Source of the DNA: Liolophura sinensis
Taxonomy: Eukaryota; Mollusca; Polyplacophora; Chitonida; Chitonidae
NCBI RefSeq assembly: GCF_032854445.1
Contig: NC_088302.1
Location: 17,231,338 to 17,295,337 of the forward strand
Reading direction: 5' to 3'
Length of the DNA stretch: 64,000 nucleotides
Shown: piece by piece, positions 52,901 through 64,000 of the stretch
Layout: every line of letters begins with the position of its first letter
How positions within the stretch are numbered: the stretch's first letter is position 1
Program-made: the position numbers and the translations under genes
The notes under the pieces: model-generated
What the model was told of the DNA's origin: nothing
The model's input: only the letters and a program-made list of their open reading frames with translations
Databases searched by the model: none

Positions 52901-55900
52901 GATATGATATGCTTGCTTTCAGGATGAAGGAATGCCGTTGTCAGAGAAATCTCTCAACAAGCTACTATCACGGCTTGACAGGGACAAGAATGGTGAGATT
53001 GACTTTGGGTAGGTGTTTTCATACAACTCTATAATTTGCTCCGTCACTGTGAGTTCAAGTCCAGCTTATGTTGGCTTTCTTTCAGGCCGTACGTGGGAAG
53101 GTCTTGCAGCAACCTGTGCATAGTCGTGGGTTTCCCCCGGGCTCTGTCCGTCGTATAAATGAAATATTTTGGTATGGCGTAAAACACCGATCATCCGGTT
53201 GTTTTTTTCACATCCTGAACGTCTTTGAACATGGACTACTCACCTAACGTTGCGCCTGCGTGCAAGACGATACTAAAAAACACATAATCGATTGGTCAGT
53301 TTTGTATTCTGTTGGTTCTAACAATTGGTTTGATTTACAAATTGCTAGCTGTCTGTTCAGAATACCGATTAGTTTCGATTTAGCGCAAGACTAGTCTTCA
53401 AAACAGTATGAAACTTAAATCACCGAAGAACGAACAAAATATTTATAGCTATATACTTCACGGATTCATGCAATCCGAGAAGCATTCAACAGTTTCATTG
53501 ATGTCGGAAAGACGCAAGGAAGTTTTAGTTGCATTCTTGTATACATCTGCATGGGCCCAGTTTCACAAAGCGATGTACAACATTTTTCTTATCGTACATT
53601 TGTCGTACAATATTTTGTACGTCACTATTACTGTACCAATGTCCTATATGTGCGATTATCGTACATGTACGACATCTTTGTGAAGCTGATTGTTGCTTAA
53701 CGCCCTACTGAAGAATTTTCACAAAAACGACAGCGGTCAGTTTAATAAACTTAATCAGTAACCAGGTCATGTACCAAGCTAGTGTGCTGGTTGTTTCACT
53801 ACGAATTATCTGCTTAGAAAACCCAAATTTGAGTACAAACCATTTTTTGTTGTTTTTGTTGTTGTTTTTTTTTTGTTTAGGGAACTAATGTTTGGCCATA
53901 AGAATCACAGGCGGCGGATGAACACGCTGGTGGAGATTACGAAAGAGAAAGACGGGTCAAGCAGGGAGGGGGACGTGGCCAGGGTCAGAGCTCGGCTTGC
54001 CGATCTCATCCGGAAGAAAGACAGAGAGATCCTGAAGCGAGTCCAAGAGAGAAAACTCGTTAGTGCTTTTCCCGGAGATAGAAAGTATATTTTCGGCACC
54101 GGAGTACGGAAAATGGTGCGTCCGGCATCCACCGAGCCAACCATGGCCACACTTCCGGAGTAAGCAGCCGTGAACGAAGTGTTAGACATCATTTAGCATA
54201 ATATGTAATGGCACTGAAACAACTGTGGATGTGACAAGCAGGTCTTTCGATCTGTTGTTCGGTCGTTTTGTCATCTGTTGACAATTTTAAAACAGGGGCT
54301 ATTGACTGAATGAGGAGACTGTGTGCAACACGACATGGGCTTTTTGCGAAATGCGCGAATCTGTGGTTGTTGTATTTAGCTCAAACGGAGGCCTCCGTGA
54401 CCAAGGTAGTTTGTGTGCCATGAACCTCCCAACAATGAGGTCGCTGAGAGTTCAAGTCCAGCTCTTGCTGTCTTCCTCTCCGGCTGCACGCGGGAAGGTC
54501 TGTCAGAAACCTGTTGATGGTCGTGGGTTTCCTCTGGGCTTTACCCCGTTTCCTCCCAAGATAATGCTGGTCACAGTGGTTCAAATGAGATATATTCTTG
54601 ACTACGGTGTAAAAAACAATCAAATAAAGAAATGAATATTTAGCCCACGTCGTTTGTTAAAAACTCCATGGGTGTGGTTGATTTCTCAGGAGTTCATTAT
54701 CGTAACAGACTATCAGATTTTTGTTACAACTACTTGTTAAAATTTGAAATCTTCAGAGACAGCATCTTTGCTAGCCAAGGGTATAGCATATACTAAATAT
54801 GAGATGATGCGGTGATAGTGATTCATGCCGGAATTCATGCTATACAACTGTATCGTAATACATGTATTTTGGTTTCAGCTAATGAACAATGACGTCATGA
54901 ATCAAAGAGCTACTTATCCTTAATTAGATTTCCACACACGTTACCAAAACATTCCGGGAAGCATTTTGATTATCTTTTGGCCATAGTGGTGTGGAATATA
55001 TGAACTTGGGAATTAAAGCAATTAAATATGTTAATTACCAGAATTGATCGATTGATACATATGCAATTTTAGAAATTCATTTTGGAATCATTGGTGTTTT
55101 TATGCAATATAATAAATAATATTTAACATTTACAACAGCCACTGGACTTATTTATTTATTTATTTATTTCTTTATTTATTTATGTGATTATTGTTTAAAG
55201 CTATTCTCAAGGGGTTTTCGCTTATACAATGGATACAAGTTTTGGAGAAAATTGCGGATATATGGATAAGAAAACTTGACAGATCTGAGAAGAAACCATT
55301 GTGGTATATTTATTTACTTAGCTATTTATTTGATTTTCGTTTTACGTCGTACTCAAGAATATTTCGTTTATACGACGGCGGCCAACATTATGGTGGTAGG
55401 AAATCGGGCAGGATTATGGTATTAAATGATATATGGTATTAAGCCAAAGAGACACCAACAGGTGACCAATCCTTTCATTGGTTTTACATATGCGCGAGGG
55501 TAGCATGGACTCGGCCTGCCACAAGAAGGCATGGACTCGACCTGCCACAAAAAGACATATTATATGTATGCACGTAATGCGCCCTCGTCGTCACACGACC
55601 CCACGCATATATCCATCCATACCTACATATACGATAGTAGTTATTCCAATTTTGTACGCCATACACACACTCCAGATATAAAATTGGAATAGTGCAAACT
55701 ATGTCACATGGATGTCAGACTGACAAATCTGCACGCCTACTGGACCTACCATAATTCCATGGATGTCCAATTCGTGCCAGACAAACCAGACGAAAGCGCG
55801 TTTCCGTCAGCTACGGTTTCCGGTATGTGAGCGAAAATCGGTCATCGTACTGCCCTGTCTCTATGCTGTACACGCTTTTCCAGGATCTAATACAACTCCG

Positions 55901-58900
55901 GTAGCCTATCCTTCAAAATATTTGTTGTAAAACTGTTTTACTTATGTGATCTCCAGGGTGGTTAATTAAGATGTGTATACGTAGGAGCAATTATAGATTA
56001 AGTCATACAATGGCTTCTGGAAAAGCACACAGTGGATAGGCGGAATGAATGGACTGGACAATGCTTTGCCGGGCTTTTCGATACACAATATCGACAGGTC
56101 TTACTGATATGACGTCACCCGATCAGAGTACAGCGGTCGACAAGATAGACAAAGGGTCCAATTTTAATGTTTTTTTTTTTAAATGCAATTTTCAGACTAA
56201 CATAGCATAAATATTATGTTTAGGAAATATTTAAAAAGTAAAGTGGTTAGAGATCTTTAATCCCATTCAACATGCACAAGCAATAGTGTGGGTGTGGTGG
56301 CCTAGTATTGGCCTAGTATTTCCTATATGTGAATAGCGGGAGGTTATTGATTGTGTAAGCCGCTTACCGTACGGGTACATCGTGTTTACGCCCCTGTACA
56401 TTTACGGCCTCGACTGGAAGGTGTGGGTGGGGTGTGTGCGGAGAGATGACAACTCATATACCCTCCTGTCAGTTCGTGTGCTTGTCGTAATGGATGAGGG
56501 CTGAACATGACCCCTGTGTCCGCAGCTGACAACGTATCTTGTTCGAAGCGAACAACAAACAAACTGTTGAAGGTAGGTTACATGCTGAACTATCTTTGAA
56601 GGCTTAAAAACCAAAGTATTATTTCCATAGAAATAATCTTCTTCATGGGCAATTTTGAAACAAACAGTGAACTAACTGTTCAAGGTACTTTTATGTCACA
56701 TGATGAACTACCTTTTGTGGCTTAAAAACCAAAGCATTATTTCCATTGAAATAATTATCCGTATACAGAATTTCAACATAGACAGTAACCAAACTGTTAA
56801 AGGTACTTGTATGTTACAAAGCATTATTTCCATAGAACTAATTATCCGAAAAGCCAAAAACAAACAGAAAACAAAACTGTTAATGATATATTATTTTGCT
56901 GAACTATCATTCTCGGCTTAAGAAACATAGCATTATTTTCATGGCATCTTTTGTTAGAAGAAGAGAGAAAAGGTTCGTTTTGATTTTGTTCTGTATTCTT
57001 GAATAATAACAGCCTAGACCTAACATCTGTTTCATTCTTCCCAGCTTAGACTCAAACGTCTTTACTACAGCTGATACCAACACAGACTATTTCAAACAAC
57101 GTCAAAGAGAAGTCATAAAACCTTCTGAATCTAGGTTTCCACTTTACGTCATCATAGTCCCTCAGTGCATTTTAACATGAGTAGGTTATGCAATGATGGA
57201 ACAATCCACTAAATATGACTCAAACTACCACACTTACCATGACAATCCTCTGTTGTACATATTTTCGGAAGTAAAAGTCGTCGTTTGTGGATAAGTTTTA
57301 TTATTTTTATAAATCAAAGAATGGTAAATGACTGTAAATCAGGCACATGTAGTTTTTTTTGACCGACAGTTAAGTAATAGATCAACAGAGACGACATATT
57401 TGCAACAAAGTTAGAATCCTGTCTGCACCATTTTCCAAAGGAACCACCAACTAGTTAAAGAGTGATATAAACTCTCGTTCTAACTTAAATAAATATGTTG
57501 TTGGGCAGGTCACCCATACAGAATATACAATAATTCTGTTTATGCTCCTGATAAATCTTTACCATTTTAACCATTATAATGTGTTTCATACAATCGGGGT
57601 TAGGCCTTACATGTGTAGTTCCGGAACTTAGCAATGGTAAGCCGGTCAAGGGCAGGATATATTGGTATACACACGGTAAATGTCAGGTAAATGTTGTCGT
57701 TATCTGGCGATTGTGATGAGCAATAATTCTGATATCAATATCAGCTATAGGAGCAAAACCGAAAATAGTCAGTAATCCGATTATAAAGGGCTGGAATACA
57801 TCGATTGATGTTTCGTAACCGTTCGTTTTACAAGTGGTACTAGCAGGCTTAAAGGAATCGCACAGTAATCATTAATATGGATATGTCCTGCTTATTTTGG
57901 TCACAACATGGGTGGCGCCCATTTCCCGCCACGTTCATGCTATCACGTTTTTTGGGTGTAATCATTTCTGTCAGCAGGCGCTATCTCACCAGTCCACCTA
58001 CTATATAGCTGCTGTTATTATAATGGACTGTATCAATCCATTCTGTTCAATATATCAGATAAACTCCATAGTTGATGAGTTATCATTATCACCCAGTATT
58101 CGCAAAATTTAAGATGGGACTGGGAAAATCTGGGCTACGTTAAATCACCTATCAGTTCATGACATCGTATCAATTTATGTGTTTACCAAATCTGACGCAT
58201 CCTCAACACTTTTTTAAAATTAATAATGTAACGTTTTTATAAGCTGAACTTCTGGTTTAAGCTGTTTCCCATTTGCACTGTTAGTTGGTTAGCCTTCTAG
58301 CCGATGTTGCTGTTGCTATTGCTCGAAATGGTGTTTTTCTTGTTCTTGATAGAAAGGTGCATTTTGAAAATGCGCATGCGTCCCGGCTTGTAACAGCGCA
58401 AGGTCATATTTTTGTTTTGCTCCACTGATTACCGATATGAATCATTCATCACAACAGCACGGTAGTTTTCTCATGTAGTGCTATGTTCCAGAATCAAAGC
58501 TCTAAGGACCTTGCTCAAAATGATGGAGAATTCCTCGATCTACGCGAATTTGTCGGAATACCAGATGAGCTATACTGCTTATTTAGGGACAGGAATATAT
58601 GTGGCATTTGTAGGTAAGTGCAAGAATAAGGGGTTTTTTTTAGATTCACAAAAGCAGGACTTTAAAGGGGACGGACATGATTGTAAGCTAATAAGCCAGA
58701 GAATCTTTTAATATTAGGTTTTAAGTTTGTGAATATGCTGTCAATATTATAGAGAGGTTTGACAAAATGAACAGAAGGATATGATTATACGATAGCCGCA
58801 ATCGTTTGCATTCACACATGAAAAAACTCCTGATTCGCAGTTTCCGACGTAATTCAAATACGTATGTATGCTTTTATGAAATTCATTTTTTTGCTCATTT

Positions 58901-61900
58901 TTCAGTCAGAAATTTCACTCAGTTTTATTACTAAGGACAGAAACTGTGCTTTGACAATAGTTTCCTTACAAATCATAGCAGGGTAACAAAACTCACAGGA
59001 TACTGGTGTCCGTCATGACGTGCATGGCGACTGATATCCGTTACGCACACACATGAAACATCTGTGTACAGTGGCTATACGTCAGACTGCACAAAGTGAT
59101 GACGTATAATAGCGTATACGTGACGGTACGAAACTCATCTGTTGTGTAGGCTATCATCCCACTGATATAATGCGGGTTTATTCATTTAAATCATTTATGT
59201 TATTGGTGTTTTACGTCGCACTCAAGAATTTGTCACTGAATATACGACGCTGATCAGGAAGCTATAATGTACATGTACTCAAAGTAAATCATCGGCCTTC
59301 GCCACGTGCCTGATTGAAAGCCGCAGTCTAACCAAATGAATTCGAGTTTACAAAATTGTCCAAGAACGACTGACTGCGGCGAAACTCAGGTTTCAGCCCC
59401 TTGAGCTATGCGTAGACCTACATGAAATTCATATTCACCTATCCGCACATTTGCCTATTTTATCATGAGAAAATGCAAAGATTCCCGATGACGAAATTAT
59501 CAACAAATAAACAAGCGTGTCGTTTATCAGAAAATGCATCAGTCAAGTTACCCATTTGGGAATGACCTTCCGATCTTTACCACATTGTCCTGGAACTACT
59601 ATATTCCACAGGAATCTTGTCCACCTTTGGGAACCTTATCGTGATTGTGGTGATATGCGGGAAACGCAAAGAAATCAACTTCCAGAAGAAGCAGCACATT
59701 CCTCTTCTTCTGAACCTGGCCGTCGCTGACATCGGCGTGTCCTTGTTTGGTTACCCTTACACCAGTCTGTCCGGGATGGCCGGAAGATGGCTGTTCACGG
59801 ACGAACTCTGCACGATGGCCGCCTTTTTCTGTTTCCTTCTCTCATTGGTCAGTCTGAGCAGCTTAGTAGTCGTTAGCATCATCCGTTACATCGTCATCTG
59901 TAAACCCGGCCTGAGTGAGTATTATACACGTCGCCGTGATACACGTGTTCATGTATAGGTTAAATGAGATGATGGCGAGGATTTTTGTTTTGAATCAGTC
60001 AGCTTTTGTAGTTTCACTGGTTCTCCTTGTTACCGGTACATTTACAGAACTAACTCATAGGGGACACTTTTAAAGCATTTCGAACCAGGGGCTCGTTTTG
60101 TACAATATGTGTCATGTGAATATACAACTTACATGATTAGGAGCTCTGCAAACTGTCGTCATGGTAACGGTCGTGATCTCTTCATAAGTTGGTTTCATTC
60201 TGTATAAAAACACATCTTTCTTTGCTGTTACGTTGCAGTGTCTGTGATCTACTTTTGCACAAGTACACAGAATCTGTGACGTATTACAATAAAAGGAAAG
60301 CGTACCCTGCCTCTCCCGACTTATTTTAGTAATCAATGTTCCCCCTTACGATAAGTGTGCTTTGTAAGACGGGCCATATTGCACACTGGCTTTCCATCAC
60401 ATTTTCTTTCCAAGAGCCTCGGTTGACTTCCCGGATGATCAACTACACTGTACTGCTGACCTGGCTGTACGGGGTGGCCTGGGCGGTGATCCCGTTGTTC
60501 GGACCTGCTGCCTACACGTACGAAATGTTTGGAACGTCCTGCAGTATTAACTGGACGAGAGGGCTCCTACAGGACACCATCTTTATCATCTGTATCGATG
60601 TCTTCTGCTTTCTGATTCCTCTAGCTATCATTGCCACGTGCTATGTTCAGGTATATATTCTTGATATACGTCTTCTGTTCCAAATTTGTGAGTCTATCAT
60701 AGCCACTTGCCATGCTCAGGTTTTTTTGTTGATATATGTCTTTTGCATTTTAATTCCTCTAGCTATCATCGCTACGTTTTACGTTCAGGTTTTTCTTCTT
60801 GATATATGTTCTAATTCATCTAGCTATCATCGCTACTTTCTATGTTCAGGTATATCTTTTTTATATATGCCCTAATTCATCTAACGTTCATCGCCACTTT
60901 CTATATTCGGGTATATTCTTGATATATGCTCTAATTCATCTAGCTATCATCACTACTTTCTATATTCAGGTATTTCTTCTTGATATATGCCCTAATTCAT
61001 CTAGCTATCATCGCTACTTTCTATATTCAGGTATTTCTTCTTGATATATGCCTTAATTCATCTGGCTATCATGTCCTACTTTCTATATTCGGGTATATAT
61101 TCTTGATGTATGCTCTAATTCATCTAGCTATCATCACTACTTTCTATATTCAGGTATTTCTTCTTGATATATGCCCTAATTCATCTAGCTATCATCACTA
61201 CTTTCTATATTCAGGTATTTCTTCTTGATATATGCCCTAATTCATCTAGCTATCATCGCTACTTTCTATATTCAGGTGTTTCTTCTTGATATATGCCTTA
61301 ATTCATCTGGCTATCATGTCCTACTTTCTATATTCGGGTATATATTCTTGATATATGCCCTACTTCATCTGGCTATCATCGCTACTTGCTGTATATCTTC
61401 TACTAGAATAACACGTACATATTTTTACTTTTCCGAAAAGTAAAATGAGATAGAAATATCTGTCCTAAACAATTACAGTATGTGATCTTTTATACTCTTT
61501 TCATCCCTTTTGTGTTGTAAGAGTAAACATAACTCTGAATATGGCGAAAATGAATATGGCGCAGTACTTTCTTTTGTATGCATATTTTATATCTAGCATA
61601 TAAAAAATTTACCATCATGGCTGATTTTTTTTTAGATTATCCTTAGGTACCGCATGATTTCTGCCCCATCTACAACAGGATATGACAACTCTGACGGTTT
61701 TACAAAAATGAAAGCCCGACGTGACATGCGCGTTACCTGGGTACGTACTACTGTATTCGGGTTTTTATGTCTTAATTTCATCAAACCAATACTGATTACA
61801 ACACATTTCTATGTGTCACAGGTATTTTAAGTACATTTGTCTCTGCGTCCACTCCTGGGGCGGTAGATCCAGGGTCAATCCTGGGTTGAGTCACACTTAA

Positions 61901-64000
61901 GACCTTAAAAGAGGAAGTTGTACCTTCCTCGGATGGCATTCAGCATGAAGTTATTTATTTATTTATTTTTTTGATTGGTGTTTTACGCCGTACTCAAGAA
62001 TATTTCACTTATACGAGGGCGGCCAGCATTACGGTGGGAGGAAACCGGGCACAGCCCGGGGGAAACACATGACCATCCGCTGGTTGCTGGCAGACCTTCC
62101 CACTTACGGCCGGAGAGGAAGCCAGCATGAGCTGGACTTGAACACACAGCGACGGCATTGGTGAGAGGCTCCTGGTTCATTACGCTGCGCTAGCGCGCTA
62201 ACCAACTGAGCCACAGAGGCCCCCCTTCAGCATGAAGGGGATAGTGCAACGACTGGTTGACCCTTATCATGGCTTGGGCGGGGCGGCATACCTGCCTTCG
62301 GTAAGGCGTCTCAGTGAAGGAGCACTAGATAAAAGAGCGGTAGAAATCTATCCTGCAACAATGAGGCACATTACATGCACTCTAAGATTTCCTTCGTCGT
62401 CATATGACTGAAAAAATTGTTAAGTACGACGTTAAACCCCAATCACTAACTCATTCTCTCTCCGCGCTTTTGTATAATGCTTTTCTGTATTTTTCACTAT
62501 TCCTCTGTTGGTATTGTTTTAGGTCTTCCGATATAAATTTTTATCATTTTATCATTATTAGTTCATATACTAAGCTCTGCATATGCAAATTCCCCTCTGG
62601 GTTCCATACAGCTTATTGCGAATTATTGCATACATGTACGACAACATTTTGTAACTGTTGAGTAATGTGAACCCCATGATAGCTATGACTTATATATACA
62701 GATTCCATGAATCTCCAAACCTGCTTTTTATAGTCACAGCGTTTTGATCACATGGCCACAGGAACTAAATAACTTAGAAGTACCATACCTAACATTCCAT
62801 ATGAACTCTGTGCTAATTCTGTACTCTGAACTTTTTCGTCAGGCAGCAACAACTAATACCGGTACCTTCAAAAATCTTCCGTTACATCCGTTCCTTGAAA
62901 GATGACGGATTGTATTTTTGCTGATATAATGGCCAGGGATCGCTCTGAGTTCAAATCCAGCTCATGCCGGCTTCGTCTTCGGCTGTATACGTGGAAAGGT
63001 CTGGCAGCAACCTGCACATGGTCGTGGGCTTACTCAGCACTCCTCCCATCATTATTACACCGTCGTATAAGTGAAATATTCTTGAGTACGGCGTTTATTT
63101 ATTATTATCGCACACTTAAGACCCAGCTTAAGATCCAGTACATCTGAAAACCAGTCACCTTCACAATTCTCCACACAATAGAGATGAATTACCTCCCTTG
63201 ACTATGCCTTGTACACAGGCCAAACAACACAAATATATACTGCAGCAATACTGGGTAATTCCTTCACGACACATTCAAGATGAAACCGTTACTAACTGAT
63301 GATATATGTGAATATGGACAAAAGCAGTTTTTTTTAACCTGTTTCAGCTGGTTCTGGTTCAGGTGGGGTCTTTCATCACCGTCTGGACACCTTATGTCGT
63401 GGTTTCGGGCCTCTCCTTGGTATATTCTCTCCCAGTTTGGGTCACTGTCCTCCCAACCATGTTCGCCAAGCTGTCATGCGCAGTCAATCCTATCACATAC
63501 AGTCTACTCAACAGAACCTTCCGGCGCATGTCCAGAGACATTTTATGCAAATGTGCACTGCGCAAAGTTAGCCACAGCTCGGACAAATACCGCCCTACTA
63601 ACAGGTAGCTGTAATCTACTATTTGCATTTATTTTAACTTTCTTTCAGTCAAAGAATTTTTATTTTCATGGGAACGGTGGTCCGTTTTGTGGATGGACAA
63701 GGCTGGAGTGATCGACGCAAACAAATCATTTTTGGGAAGTTGCTTTCCCACGTGTGACGTACATGTATAGAAGCGCATGACATATTGATGGAAGACGTGG
63801 AATTCAGCTTAGTCTGCCAAAAATGGCCACAGGAGCGTTGTCATTCGCTTAATGTCACCAAGGCAACATAAACAGACAGAACATGCAGATAGCCCAATCT
63901 ATATTTCATTTTGAACGCCAATTAAGATATAAGGTATCCTGATCGCAGACAGCTGTGCAGTGTCAACCGGTATTGAAATACCGTTATGGAATTTTTACAA

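Overview
The window is eukaryotic and animal. Its genes are split by spliceosomal introns, the introns are AT-rich, and tRNA-derived SINEs are abundant (about 25 full or partial copies). The SINE families, with tails such as GGCGTAAAACACCAATCAAA and ACGTTAAACCCCAA, are of the sort I know from mollusc and other lophotrochozoan genomes, so a mollusc is my best guess. That guess rests on memory of repeat families, not on a search. All genes below were assembled by hand from homology, splice sites and codon phase; there is no transcript evidence.

Five genes can be supported. (1) 4.1-10.8 kb, minus strand: a 12-exon leucine-rich-repeat plus EF-hand protein of the LRRC74-like kind. (2) 15.8-19.5 kb, plus strand: a 5-exon BRICHOS proprotein with a type II membrane anchor, a BRICHOS domain, an RKKR cleavage site and a 16-residue beta-prone C-terminal peptide. 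A TATA box, a 5' UTR exon and a poly(A) signal can be proposed for it. (3) 24.5-34.1 kb, plus strand: a second LRR/EF-hand paralogue. (4) 44.0-54.2 kb, plus strand: a third paralogue. (5) 58.5-63.6 kb, plus strand: a 5-exon opsin with the retinal-binding lysine. The three LRR/EF-hand genes share exon lengths (108, 94, 50, 82, 86, 195 and 86 nt) and intron phases, so they are local duplicates, one of them inverted. Paralogue 2 has lost a splice donor by an apparent 1-nt deletion. Paralogue 3 carries two apparent 1-nt insertions. Either these genes are decaying or the assembly has small indel errors.

The most unusual pattern is shared by three genes. In LRR paralogue 2 (exon 6), LRR paralogue 3 (exon 11) and the opsin (exon 3), the end of a coding exon, its 5' splice site and the start of the intron form the first unit of a tandem array (units of about 49, 49 and 61 bp). 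Each such intron therefore opens with many near-copies of its own donor. A fourth array at 56.5 kb may follow the same plan at a possible non-coding exon.

The space between genes holds a 78-bp satellite of about 4.6 kb with higher-order repeats (37.1-41.7 kb), an 18-bp satellite in direct and inverted blocks (22.0-25.1 kb), several foldback or MITE-like elements, a deleted mariner-type element, and SINEs, some with clear target-site duplications. The long open frames in the two satellites come from unit lengths divisible by three and are not annotated as genes. The five genes show no sign of acting together beyond the kinship of the LRR trio.
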